From NCBI GenBank assembly GCA_947462335.1, contig OX381717.1, positions 19,707,166-19,771,165 on the forward strand: 64,000 nt of DNA, in the 5' to 3' direction. This document shows positions 31,617-44,516 of the stretch, one piece after another; within the stretch, counting starts at the first letter, position 1; each line of letters opens with the position of its first letter. Under the pieces are notes generated by a model, which made no database searches, was not told where the DNA came from, and was given only the letters and a program-made list of their open reading frames with translations. The stretch is from Harmothoe impar. Taxonomy: Eukaryota; Annelida; Polychaeta; Phyllodocida; Polynoidae. The translations under genes and the position numbers were made by a program.

Positions 31617-34600
31617 ATGAAGCTGCTGCTCTGTACAGCCCTCCTGGGGCTTGTAGGTGAGTGGATTATATTTCATGGTTAATACAGACTGTCAAGGTTA
31701 AAGCAATGGGAGTATCGTATGTGAGTGAAGCGTGCAATAGCCCTCTGCCATATTGCACGCTGTATCCATATTCAACGCTCCCAGGGGTAACCATAGAGTA
31801 GCCATGGAGTTGCTACGGTACTTAGGGTCACGTGACCGGCGCGGAATTCAAAATGGCAGCACCATGGAAGTAAACAAACTCCACGGAAGTAGCCAAACAT
31901 CCCGGAAGTAACCAAACATGGACTGTAGATCTATTTTACACCAATAAACCCTGAAATGAATACAGAGCGTCACTTAAAAGTGACCTCTTCAGTGGTTATT
32001 GCACTCGTGGGAGTCCTCCCGTTCTGCACGAGGCCTGCGGCCAGCGTGCAGAACGGGAGGACTCCTACTCGTGCAATAACCACTGACTCCGTCACTTTAG
32101 CGTGCAGCTCTGTCTACATATTTGATTACAAATTATGACTTATAGTTTGAATGGGGACAGTCGGTTGCAGTCTTCAATGGGACTGAAAAACTACACACAG
32201 TAGGAGCCAAAAAACACATGCCAATGGGCACTATTTTCCATTATTTCACAGGTTTAGAAAAGCTACTATGGTTTGCAAGTATGCCAGAGTAAATATATAT
32301 ATTGCTTATGAGACTATATATCATTGTTTTATCATTAGTTATGATTGATCCAGCCAAGCCTTCATCAAGTTTAAGTAAAGAATACTAACCTTTTCAAAAT
32401 CAAACAAACGATGTACAGATATTTCTATAAGATGTCACTGGCTGATTCTTAATACAATATATTCCAAGCATTATTGTGTGTATAGTGATTGTAAATTAAT
32501 CTAAATTTGTTTCGTACAGCCCTTAATTACCTTGAGGCTGCTGCCATTGCTCCTCATGGTGGCTTTGGAGGTGGTTTCGGCCGTGGTGGGGGATATGGTA
32601 ACAACAATGGACATGGTGGTTCTGCCCATGGACAAGACAGAGGATACGGTAAGATTTCAACTACTCTTTACATTTTATCCAGGTCCTGTAGGAACTAGCT
32701 ACAGCTTCTAGTATCAATAGATATTCATACTTCATGGGTTCTCACTTCAGCCAATATCTTGTAGGCTGACATTGAATTGAGGAGTGTCAGAAATTTGCCT
32801 CAGGAATATTGTAGGGAAGCCAATATCTTCAATCAGAGTGGGGCTATTTTAGTCAAATCTTTCATGGATACTTAAATTTGTTACTCCATTAAACTAATGT
32901 TAACCCTTTCATGACAGGAAATGATGGCCGTACTGATCATGGTTATGGTGGATCCCATGGTAACCAGGGTTATGGTCAGGAGGCCCATGGTCATGGTAAT
33001 GCCAAATATGGCAGTGACCACACACAAAAGGGTTATGGAGGTGGGGAGCATCAGGGACATGGCCAGGCCTATGGTAACGACCACAAGCAGAAGGGATATG
33101 GAAACAAGGTAGGGGTGCATGTTCTACATTATTCTAGATCCTGATAATAGTATTGATGAGAGTGTTGGAATGTCTCTTTAATGGAAAAGAGGAATGTAGT
33201 TTCCCCTTAACAGCATAATTATGGTTGCACTATGTTTCATGCCTTGAATGCACATAAAATGGCAAGTCAAGTCTGAGTTGCTTCTTTTATAGTTCAATGT
33301 TGTAGATTAGTGTAGGGGATACAAAAAATGATCTGGGAAAAACCTAATTAAGTAGAAATACATAAAGATGTATTTGTTGAAGGCATTATTTTAATCATTG
33401 TCTAATTTCAGCTATTAATACGTTTATTTACCCCTCTTTTATCTTCAGGACTACGGCAGTAGCGGCCAACAGAACAAGAAAGCTTATGGTGCCCATGACC
33501 AGCAGAACTATGGCAACTCTGACCATGGCAAAAAGTACGGAAACAGTGGAAACAAGTACGCTGGTGGCCACAGCAAAGGGTACGGACTAGAGCATGGTAT
33601 GTGGTTATGAATTTTCTTAAAAGGCATTAACAATTCTCTAAATGTTTGCATTTAGATATTGCTGGATCTGTGACCAATTGATATTTGACCTTATTGTCCA
33701 GGAATTACCCCTCTAATCATTCAAACCCTCTGACTATTGAAAGTCTGTATACTTTCTTAAATACATACTTTTGATAATCTTCTCAGGCATTTTTCTCCGA
33801 AGTTCTGTGAAACAGTGATCTGCTATGATTTCCTTGTTTCCAGGAAAGACCTATGGCACTGAGTACACCAAGAAGTACGGACATGATGATGCCTACTACT
33901 CAGGAGGTGCCCACCAACAACATGGTGCTGCCCACGGCTCTCAGAGCCACGGAGCCAGCGACTATGGAAATCATGGATCAAAGGTGAGTATGTTTTACCC
34001 TATTAGGATACAAATACATCCAACTCTTTGGACAAGTTCAGCATAATGACAAAGGAAGAAGCTCATACATTTTTTTTTGGTTCTGTCATGTCTTTACAGA
34101 CAGATATGCTGTCATTAATAGGTAAATCAAAGCTTCATGTAAGTGCTAGATGCTAAGGAAAAATTCATGCACAGATAATACAAAAGTAATTCAGTAAGTT
34201 TATTCAGAATGCCGATATCCCGATTTACAAAGGAAGATTTTACAGTTATCAATGTAACATAGACAATGTATAATCCATCAAATATCCAACACTGTACCAT
34301 TGTAATTGAGTTTCCTGTCATGTATATAAACTCTGCACCATCAAACACAGGCCAACAAGGGCTATGGCTCCCATGGACATTCCAACCAGGGCCACCAATC
34401 TCATGGCCAGGACTATGGCAACAAGCATGGTAACAGCGGTCACCATGGTTACGGTACCAAGGCACAGGGCCGTGGATACGGCAGCCAGAACCAAGGTTAC
34501 GGCCAGGGTGCTCATGGACACAACGGTTATGGACAGCAGCATGGGCAGGGCCATTCTGCTGGGCATGGACATGGCCACCAGAGTGGGTTCGGACAGGGCC

Positions 34601-34632
34601 ACCATGGGGGATTCAATGGTGGGGGACACTAA
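31617..34632 (+). CDS. Secreted Gly/His-rich protein B (6 coding exons)
   Basis: Coding exons 31617-31656, 32520-32648, 32918-33108, 33449-33596, 33844-33983 and 34351-34632; total 930 nt, 309 residues. The signal peptide is identical to that of gene A. Exon 2 is the shortest of the three paralogues (129 nt): it keeps NYLEAAA and a short Gly-rich run but lacks most of the GFGHGG array. Exons 3-6 have exactly the same lengths as in A and C (191, 148, 140, 282 nt), and the splice phases (1, 1, 0, 1, 0) are the same. The composition is Gly/His/Tyr/Gln-rich without Cys after the signal peptide. Role as for gene A: a secreted structural or metal-binding protein by composition only. Intron 1 contains a foldback element (31962-32113). 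Confidence 0.9.
31962..32113. mobile_element. Foldback element inside intron 1 of gene B
   Basis: Inverted arms from ACAGAGCG...AAAGTGAC to its partner ending CTCTGT. The inner 31990-32085 is a near-perfect hairpin whose arms begin CAGTGGTTATTGCAC and continue through GGAGTCCTCCCGTTCTGCAC, closed by a roughly 14-nt spacer. Confidence 0.8.
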
Positions 34633-35285
34633 ACTTAGGCATTTAGGTAGGTTAATCCAGTAAAGATTACCAAGTATATCTCTTATAATTGTGTTTTTTA
34701 AATTTACTGGAAACATTATGTATGTCAATGTAATCAATGTAGCTATCATGGCAAAGGAGAAAGCAACCCTTTCAGAACAGTAAAACTTTGTAGATCAAAT
34801 AACAATGGTAGAGATCATTATGATGAGTTTTAGTAATACAAGTAGCCCAGTCATAATATGAATACGTCTTTTTTCAAATCTGGCCATGAATAAATGAAAA
34901 AGCTTTAGCACCTTCTGACTTTAAACAATAATAGTATCATTCACAAATATTAAAAAATCTTTTCCTGAGTTTACATCTTAATAATTGTATCTAATTGTCA
35001 TATTTTTTTAACTTGCAGGTTTCGGTGAATTAGCATTAGTGTAGATAGTTGTATGCATCACGCAGAATTTTGCTGGAATGATCCGCGCTGGACGACTGGA
35101 ACGTTCTGGACTTGCACCCCTCAAGGTTAAATACCTATCACTAAAAGGTTATGAGGATGATGACCTTGATTAGGACAGTTGCCATGGCAACTTGATTGTA
35201 TGTAGTGTTGTTAGAATTGTAACCATGTGTATTTGTCGTGTAGAGTGTGGGTAAAACCTGTAATAAACATGTTCCCTATATTCTG
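34633..35285 (+). terminator. 3' UTR of gene B with intron, palindrome and AATAAA
   Basis: The exon ends 14 nt after the stop (34646) and the last exon starts at 35019 (ACTTGCAG acceptor). The palindrome AGTTGCCATGGCAACT is at 35177-35192 and AATAAA at 35262-35267. Confidence 0.82.
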
Positions 35286-38182
35286 ATCAACACAAGAATC
35301 TGCTTTTCTATTTTCTTGATACCCACATTGAACATATTGCATCTATCCATCAACGTTTATATCTATAATACTTTTGACGGATTAAAAGTAGTTTAGAAAC
35401 TATCTTATAATTGTTCCTGTACCTCAAAACACATGATGACCCTGAATGGTGCCAGATCTTAAGACAATACACTGGATTTCGATATTTCCAAGCAATTTAA
35501 TTATATTATCGTTGGATTAAATGGGCTTTACAGCACTATTCCTAAAATACCTGGATTTTGACACTACTTGTATTATGCAAAAATAACAAGAAAAGCCTCT
35601 TCAAGTTTTTCCTTCAACGCTAAATACATAGTTCACACAATAGATCACATTTCATCGACATGATGGAAGACTGGTGTCCAATAAATATCCTGCTAGATTT
35701 ACACAGTCGCTGACCCTATGGAGATGTTCAAAATCTTTAGAAACTCACTAACCCCATAACTCACATCTTCCCCACTTCTAAAGATTAATTAATTCTTAAC
35801 CAATAAAATATGAATTTTGGCCAAAAAAAACCACGTAAATTGCCCTGTACATTTTGGCCTGCGACTAAAAAAATAAAAAATAAAATAAAAAGCCTCCCTC
35901 ATCAGATTTCTCAGTCCTTGGTGATGAGAAACCACTTTTTTTTTAGTGCCCTTACAGTTTGTACAGAGCAGGTGTGATGCACTAGCACAGAGCATCATGA
36001 CAATAAATGAATATAAAGATGTTGGATCATGGAGCAAAGCATTGAGTCAGAGCAAAGAACATTTCTTGGCACATAGTACAGTTGCAAAAACGATATTCAA
36101 GTAGATCCATCTTTTGTCAGTAGCTCTGGATAACTTTTTGATATAAGCGGATGAAGATCGCTCTCGGTTCATGTAGTATCTGAATTCAGCCATCAAATTT
36201 CACCTTTTATAGTTGATGCAGAACTAAAGAGAGACGGATTTACATAACCATAGCAAAATAAAATTACCCAAATGAAAACAGCTCCTAAAAGACAAAGATA
36301 ACTGAATAGCCTCCCTTGAAGACACTCAAACCATTACTTTGCCATGAGCTAGGTGATTGACTTGGCTATAGGGTACCATGAGAAGGGGTACTACCACATG
36401 TCCACGGTCATCTTTGTACCTTCTCAGGGGTAGAGACTAATGCTGGCCCGGGAGCCAATTGTCCTTTTTTGTGGGTCCGGTCATTTCAATAAGGCAGCAA
36501 TGAGTAGACTTTTGATACTAATATCTTGTTGATCTGTGTAAGACAAGAGATGCAGAGCTCTCAATTAAACATCGTACTGCCTCTTGATATTTCAGCGTAT
36601 TACAAATACGATATTGACATCACACTAAGCTAGGTTATAGATAAAGACCTGGACATGAAACATAGTTGTCAAGAATAGAATAAAGAGTTTAAACTTTGAG
36701 TATAGACTAATGTTGTCATGGCATTATGTCTCCTCGGTCCATGTGGTCAGTCTTGCTCTATTGCCTCTATAATAAATAGACCCAACCATCGTATATTATT
36801 TTTTTGAGCATACGAGGCATATCTTTTCTAATACTGCACAGTCTATTTTTATACATAATAAAGAGCTTAGCAAAGGTGTTGAACGGAGGAGAGGATTTCC
36901 AACACCCTCATTCGGGGGAATTAGGAAGGTTGACCTGCTCCCATGGCAATTCGCCCCCCCCCCCCCCACTGTTAATAATGCTAATAATGGACAACTATTT
37001 ACTTAAAGCTACACTCTCAGCACTAACAATTCCCTTCTTAGTTCTAAGGCAGAGTGGAAACGAGATGTCTCGAACACAACATACAGCAGGGTTTCATGAA
37101 TGTATTTATATCGTTAAAAGTGATGTACACTGTTAATAGTGAACCCATATGTCCTTTTATCCTATAGGCCAACGGTAGATTCTACTGCCCACATACACTA
37201 ACATCGTAGTATATATTGTAAGACTACTTCTGACAGTATACAGTAGCTTCTTCTGCTCAGCTACATTTACTTCTAACAGTGTATATAGACATGTAAGGTG
37301 ACTTGGCATTATTTTAGTGCCGAGTATATGTGTCGTGGGTTTTCACTAATAATACCTGTACCAGCCTTGTCTGCCTGCATCGTGATATGTAATCCATGGT
37401 TGAGGTATTGTAGCCGTTGTAACATGATCCCGCCCACCCTACAACGCAGTCAGGGGAGTTGGAGCATTAAAGGTTTATAACATTTAGCATTCAATCCCAG
37501 GAAATACATTTATCTCAAGCCATTCTATACTCCCTATGTAGACTATATCTACTCCTCCACTACTTTGATCCTCTTCACGCTTTAAGGGTTTCATAGTGAT
37601 CTAATGCCCTAAGTCCTATTACCTTCATGATGAATGACTTCAACAATGCCTATTAAATTGCCAGTGCATCTATGTATCACACCAACCCAATGGGGCTGAT
37701 ACACTCCCCAGTGCTGCATTGCTGTATCATGAAGACAAATGAACATGATACCTTCATGCATCATGTTGTCCTTAGAGGGTAGAGGTGTTGCTGATCCTCT
37801 TATAGAGGACGTGCCCCGAGTCACCTATTCACATGGTGTCTGATCTCAATGTCACAGACCAGACGGACAACTACACCCTGTCAAAATATAAACACACCAA
37901 AAATCTTCCTTTTATAATGTTTTCCCCACCCATATGTCTATATCTATAGTGTAACAGTATCCACAAAAAGAGAGACATGACATTTTATCATTTAAGAGAA
38001 ATGATTTCTTTAGCCCCGTAAGTGTTTGAATGCACTTAGCAACTTTGTCAGAATGATGCTTAGATGCCGGACTTGCAGTTACTCAGCTCAACTGTAAAAA
38101 TGTATCATAGTGATGCAGCACTTGCATCGCAGCATCAAGCGAAAAAAAGTGAACATGAAGCGATGAAGTATATTTGGCTTTA
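35286..38182. other. Intergenic between genes B and C
   Basis: No gene supported. 35785-35960 (an A-rich stretch then GAGAAACCACTTTTTTTT) resembles 59445-59580 in the Kelch-gene intron; 35960-36300 resembles 26400-26790 downstream of gene A. A C-run lies at 36953-36968, and repeat-family words at 37560-37760 and 38030-38160. Confidence 0.5.
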
Positions 38183-38400
38183 TACCCTTTAAGGACGGCA
38201 TAATACATTAATGCATCATGCCCATGGTTGTCATGATGCATGAATGCAGCCCTAGTCACTCGTCATCAGTGCTGCATTCAAGCATCATGATGACCCTAGG
38301 GTGTTGAGACACTCCCAAAGGGTGTAGCACCGGCTAGTTACTCGCCAGGGCTGCATGACGACAAACTTCATCATTTAGCTACATCTGTCCTTAAGGGTTA
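38183..38400. mobile_element. MITE of the CCCTTTAAGG family
   Basis: The left ACCCTTTAAGGACGGC and right CCTTAAGGGTTA ends are inverted. The interior holds the inverted cores GCATGAATGCAGCCCTAG and CGCCAGGGCTGCATG plus GCATCATG words. Non-coding. Confidence 0.7.
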
Positions 38401-38460
38401 AAGGGTGTAGACAGCAAAACTTACATATCAGTGAACATTAAAGTGACTATGTCTGGAGTG

Positions 38461-38579
38461 GCCCAGGTGTGTTGCTATATAAGGAGGTGGTGGGAGCTGG
38501 AGGCCATCACTCCCACCAGACACCAGCAGAGTGGTCAGACAACCGACGGACAACGGACGGACGACACAACTCCTGCACC
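38461..38579 (+). promoter_or_regulatory. TATA promoter and 5' leader of Gly/His-rich gene C
   Basis: TATATAAG at 38476-38483 within the same 75-bp block as genes A and B. The leader diverges nearer the ATG (a CGGACGACA-rich stretch). Confidence 0.85.
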
Positions 38580-41325
38580 ATGAATTCTCTACTGTGTACA
38601 GCCCTCCTTGGGCTTGTAGGTAGGTGACCTGTATTTGATATTACAGCCACAGTCCTAGTCAGTATTTCTACAGAGCTGATTAACTTTCAATTTACAATCA
38701 ACAGCCTTCAACTTTGGTGCTCCTGATGCCAATCCAAGAAGTAGCTGTCTTCAAGTGGATTATAGTCAGAGACCTTCTAAGCATACCTCCTCTACATTGC
38801 CATGTAGATTGAAGAATGGGATCGGCATTATGAGTTAACTAAGTATTGGCAAGTTACCCAACAGAGATTCATTCATGCAACATGCAAATGGAAAACTATC
38901 ATACTTTGAAAGCACTGTAATGCTGGTTGAGACTTTGAGACTATTTTGATAGAATTTTGTGGAAGGTGAGTGTTCCAGACACGTTATGGATGAGCGCAAT
39001 ACCCTTGTTTTGCTACCCCAAAAGCTGTGCTGTTGTTCCTGCCAGAATAGGAAGAGGGTATATTTGTTCATTCAAACATTACTGTGTATCTTTTCTAAAA
39101 TATCTTACATAAATTTCTTACAGCCTTGAACTACCTTGAGGCAGCTGCCCTCTCTCCTCATGGTGGCTTCGGTCATGGAGGATTCGGTCATGGCGGTGGT
39201 CATGGTGGCTTTGGACATGGTGGTGGCCATGGAGGTTTCGGTGCTGGGTTCGGACATGGCGGTTTCGGACATGGCGGTTTCGGCCACGGAGGTGGATTTG
39301 GGAACAACAAGGGACAACATGGTGGTTTTGCCCATGGACAAGACAGAGGATACGGTAAGAATTAGAGCAAGTATCTCTGAGTTGGTAAAGCTAGTAAAAA
39401 TACATCATTTAAAGTCAAATTTTGATATTATGATATTCATTTGGAATATATAGATAAATACTGGTATCTTAAGCTTATTGCAGCAAAGCCACATTTTGCA
39501 ATCAAAGTTTACCATTTTGTATTTCATTGATACTCGAATTTCTTAATCTTTTCCTCTTGAACTAATGTTAACTCTTTCAGGACATGGTGGCCATGCTGAT
39601 CATGGTTATGGTGGAGCCCATGGTAACCAGGGTTACGGTCAGCAGGCCCATGGTCATGGTAATGCCAAATATGGAAGTGACCACACACAAAAGGGTTATG
39701 GGGGTGGGGAGCACCAGGGACATGGTCAGGCCTACGGAAATGACCACCAACAGAAGGGATATGGAAACAAGGTAGGAATCTTAATCTTGAAGATGATTTC
39801 AGACACTAGTAATAATATTGCCAAATACATTGTGGGGAGGTTTATTGGTTCAAAGGATGACCCCTTTCCATCATAATGATTTTCGTTTCATCTTGATTTA
39901 TTTCTATAGTTCATTAGTAATTCATGCATTGAAGACATTTTTATAACTATTTTCATAATTTGGCAATGTGGTGTTGGTGTATACTACATACATTATCAGA
40001 CCATTCATGACATACCTTATGTTATTAGAAATGGAAAAAAGATACAATGGTATCTAGGAATAGTTGAGACCAAATAGAGTAGAAGTACATAGGAGAGGGA
40101 CATTTTCTTTTTGAAAGATCTGATTCTGAGACATTGTCCAATTTCAACTTTTGATAGGGCTGTTCCTTTTTTTCTCTAGGACTATGGAAACAGTGGCCAT
40201 CAGGACAAAAAGGCTTACGGTGCCCACGACCAGCAGAAGTATGGCAGCTCTGACCAAGGCAAGACATATGGAGACAGTGGAAAGAAGTATGCTGGTGGCC
40301 ACAGCAAGGGCTATGGACTAGAGCATGGTAAGTAATTGTGATGTGAACTGGGAAAAGGGGCACCCTGCACTAAGGGCCTTTTTCACAGATCATGACACAA
40401 ATTGTAAACTTACTCACAACGCTGTGGTCAGATGCAAATGCCTTTGACGTTTCCTTCTCTCGAAAGTAGAGTAAATAAAAAAATTAATTGTATTGGGGGA
40501 ACAAACAGTGGATATTTACCCTTAACACCAAAGAGGATATTATTTTATTATTAATCTTTTCAAAGTCTTGGGAGCTCAATGTGTAAAACTTTCAATATTC
40601 TATATTATTGAGAAAAATAAACTCTATATTAATTTAGCAAGATATTATTCTCTGAAGTTGTTACAAAAGTGATGATTTGATATGATATCCTTGTTTTCAG
40701 GAAAGACCTATGGTACTGAGCACACCAAGAAGTATGGACATGATGATGCTTACAACTCAGGCTCTTCCCATCAACAGCATGGAGCTGCCCATGGCTCCAA
40801 GAGCTCTGGAGCAAGCGACTACGGAAATCACGGAGCAAAGGTCAGTATTCGGAATGGTATAAATCCTGCAGGGAAGATTTGCTATGACAATGCTTCAGTA
40901 TGCTGCATTACATTGGTGTATCATCAACCCTTCTAGAAGTTTATCACTATGACTGAGATGTCAAAATTATAAAAAAGATAATGTAAATGTACCATTTTGG
41001 TTAAAAATACTCTATTTCATTATTTTCACTTACTCAAACACAGGCCAACAAGGGCTATGGCTCCCATGGACATGCCAACCAGGGACACCAATCTCATGGC
41101 CAGGACTATGGCAGCAAGCACGGTAACAGCGGTCACCATGGTTATGGCACTAAGGCAAAGGGACATGGATACGGCAGTGAGAATCATGGTTACGGTCAGG
41201 GGGCCCATGGACACAATGCTCACGGACAACAGCACGGACACGGTCACTCCGCTGGGCATGGCCATGGGCACGAGAGTGGTTTTGGCCAGGGACACCATGG
41301 GGGATTTATGAGTGGAGGACACTAA
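38580..41325 (+). CDS. Secreted Gly/His-rich protein C (6 coding exons)
   Basis: Coding exons 38580-38619, 39124-39354, 39581-39771, 40180-40327, 40701-40840 and 41044-41325; total 1,032 nt, 343 residues. The signal peptide is slightly different (MNSLLCTALLGLVA). Exon 2 (231 nt) carries a regular GFGHGGGHGG array; exons 3-6 match the lengths of A and B exactly. The last exon ends FMSGGH instead of the FNGGGH of A and B. Gly/His-rich, no Cys in the mature part, no recognised domain. Role presumed the same as for A and B; the spacing (about 11 kb A to B, 7 kb B to C) and shared flanks indicate tandem duplication. Confidence 0.9.
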
Positions 41326-41790
41326 ACTTAGGCATTTAGGTAACTAGGCTAATAATGTTAAGTATATACAGTTTTTATAAAATTATTTTGTAGTTAAACA
41401 TAAATGCCCTCAGAGGAAACAAAATATTGATCGGATAACTCCTTCTCTGATAGTAATTAAAGTGATAGCAATAAACAATGTTCATAGCACTTTTTATACC
41501 TAGTCTCTACTCTTCTCTTACTTGCAGATTGTAGTGAATCAGTATTAGTGTAGATTGGAATGCATCAAATACATTGTTGTTGGAATGCACCACGTTGGAT
41601 GACTGGAACGTTTGGACTTGCACTGTTCAAGGTCAAATAATCACTGGAAGCTCATGACCTTGGCCTTGCTTAGGACAGTTGCCATGGCAACTCGATGATT
41701 GTATGTAGTGTTGTTAGAGTTGTAACCATGTGTATTTGTCATGTAGAGGGTGGGTAAAACCCACAATAAATAGTTTGTCATTATTATAAA
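41326..41790 (+). terminator. 3' UTR of gene C with intron, palindrome and AATAAA
   Basis: The exon ends 14 nt after the stop (41339) and the last exon starts at 41528. The palindrome AGTTGCCATGGCAACT is at 41677-41692 and AATAAA at 41765-41770. Confidence 0.82.
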
Positions 41791-41921
41791 CACTTCTTCC
41801 TTCTTTTTTCATTATTCCTTCTTTTTTTTATTATCACACCGTGGTAGTAATCATCTGGGTGAAAACATTGTCAAACTGTTTAATTCTAAGTCGTCACATA
41901 GGCCAATATGATAGATAAGTG

Positions 41922-42203
41922 CATGTCTATGATAGCAGTCAAGTAAATAACTCACCCCATATCTCAGGGTTTATGATCGCATCAACCTCTAAAACTAAAA
42001 GGTGTTCTTTTGATATCTTTAGCCCATAATTGCATGACATTATTGCAATAGACACATTTTTATGTCCCATGTCTATGATAGCAGTCAAGTAAATAACCCA
42101 CCACATTATCTCAGGGTTAATATCGCATCAACCTCTATAACTAAAAGATGTTCGCCTGATTATTTAGCCCATAATTGCATGACATTATTACAATATACTC
42201 ATT
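41922..42203. repeat. 146-bp imperfect tandem duplication
   Basis: Units start CATGTCTATGATAGCAGTCA at 41922 and 42068 and share TAGCCCATAATTGCATGACA near their ends, with scattered substitutions. Confidence 0.85.
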
Positions 42204-42545
42204 GTTTATAATTGGGTATTATCTCACTCAGCCTATCATGAGATAACCCTCAGGTATTGACAATGTTATACGACCTTTGACTATTTATTAGTGTGAGAAT
42301 ATTTCCCTAGATGGCACCCTAGTATTGTGCAATCCTACCCACTACCACTCGCAGTGGCACCTAGTCCAGGTGGTGGCTATGCAACTGTGAACAACTGCAT
42401 TAGTCTTATCAATTGTAGAATTCACTTATAAATGGATGCAGTTCTTTATTCTAATCATCATCCTCTTCCATGGACTAGTTGGAGCAACGTAACCCTTTTA
42501 CCTAGGCATCCATGTACGCCGAGTTCATCAGATATTGTTCTGCCT
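42204..42545. other. Intergenic, no gene seen
   Basis: Unique-looking AT-rich sequence up to the LTR element insertion site. Confidence 0.5.
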
Positions 42546-42549
42546 GTCT
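42546..42549. repeat. 4-bp target duplication GTCT, left
   Basis: GTCT precedes the left LTR (TGAACTATTAG) and recurs at 52897-52900 after the right LTR (CAGCACA). Confidence 0.75.
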
Positions 42550-44516
42550 TGAACTATTAGTATGTTGATTGTTTGTTGTTCCCATATATTAGTTGTTGGA
42601 TATATAAGCCCATGTGTCATTATAATTGAAGTTGCAGTGTATTGATAATGTTGGGGATGCATTGGCTAACTGAGATGGTAGAGAACTCCTCGCTTGGCAG
42701 ATCTTTGAGACCCATAGTTCAGGATAGGTCCCAACAGATCAGTGAGAAGTCAGCAATATTGGACAGCCCTTTATTTCACTTGATTAAACAACAGTGATAA
42801 GCCCATGCAGTGAGGTTGACCAGTATCTCCAATTCAGTCCAACAATGTGATAAGAGCCAGTGTACATCAATCATACAATGCATATTCCATGTTCAGTCAA
42901 TCATGTCTCAGTCATTAGTCAGTTGTATACTGTCCACTATACACCCTGTCAGTTCTAGACTGCAATACAGTCACATAGCATCAATGTCATTGTATTAGAA
43001 TAAACGGGCAGGTAAGTTCAGAATGTTTGTTTGATAAACCCATAGATTGAATCTTAACTGACTTGGCCAGGATGAGGACCAAAACATCATTGATTAATAA
43101 AGTAAGAGTTACAATCAAAGTTTTGGCATCTACCTCATTGTGTGCATGCACATGGTAAGGTGATCAAAACCCCACAATAGGTCGAGCTTAACAGTATAAC
43201 AATGGCTCGATGCCAGCATAAGCAATAACGGTATCAGCAGTAATTTAGCTTCACTGAATCACAATATCAAGAAATATTAAGAGATCAAGAGTTCATTATA
43301 ACCACAATTTGGCTATGTGAGAAACCAAATATTATATGGCAAGATATAGTTCAAGAATGCATTGAAATTGCATATGTTCAGTTCAGTTCATCAAATCAAT
43401 GTTTATCGGTTCACGAGTGTAATGTAGAAAAGTCAAGATGGATACTACCGTAGGTTACACACTGTCCAGTGTACATGCTCCAGTACTGATCACAGGTTAA
43501 TCCATAACTGTGCACAAACAGTGCCTGCAAGGAACACAAGGCTGATGGTGATCCTTTCTAGCCTATATCCCCAACAGTCACTGTGGATAGTCTATCTTGT
43601 ACTGTTCTATGAGGTGCAAAGTTTGAGGTGGATTGCAGCCTTAACAGCAGTATAGTTGTACGGAGTAACTATGTCCGTTGAGTGATGTATAAGTAGTCCA
43701 ACTCCAATAGTGTCTTGACTGGAGTTAATGCCTGAGCCAAAACACCGACTACGCAAAGTTCCCATCACAACTGCTCAGTGCAGTAGATGATAGATCCACA
43801 TAGGCTATTCTGTTAGATCTTTAGCTTGTCTAAGCACAGCAGTCCGGCACAGCCAGGTCGAAATGTGGTTATTATATATAAATATCTCCAACTGCAGACT
43901 CTGCCGCAGTGCATAGAGATAGATATCCACAACCACCCGAAGCTCTACAGCTCCAACGCGAAAGTACCCATGTGTCTATGAGTGTGGTCTGTACCGTTCT
44001 GGCTATCTATATACCGCGCACTTGCATACATACTCCGCCCAGCGGGGTACGTCGTCCCTCGCTAGTGCGCAGGACGAGGACGCGTGTTGAGCTGCAGGTG
44101 CTTATTAGGCACGGCGTCCCTACTGCTGTACGGCGTCCCTGGATGGGCCTATTCTTGGTGGCCCGCCTTGGCCAGTTATCCGATCCACACCTCCACCGAT
44201 CCTAGTCTCTCACATGAACTCAGACTGGGCCCACACAGTATCCATGCACTGGCCCATCCTTCTATTCCTTTTTTAATGTCTTTTCCACCTTTCACATTTT
44301 GCCATATATTCAAATACCAAACATATCCACCTAGTAGCGTATTTCTACATTCCACCAGAACCCATTCATGCACCTGGTCCAGTTATTCATGGCTCTCATC
44401 ACAGTCACACGTATGCTTTACTAATAAACATGCCTACATTATTATTGACACAATATCATTCATTGCTCATATTATTTCTTTCTGTCCCAACCTATTCTGG
44501 TCACCCCATCAGCACA
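42550..44516. repeat. Left LTR (1,967 bp)
   Basis: TGAACTATTAG ... CCCATCAGCACA. Contains TATATAAG at 42601-42608 and TATATATAAATA at about 43874, and AATAAA at about 44422. Confidence 0.9.
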
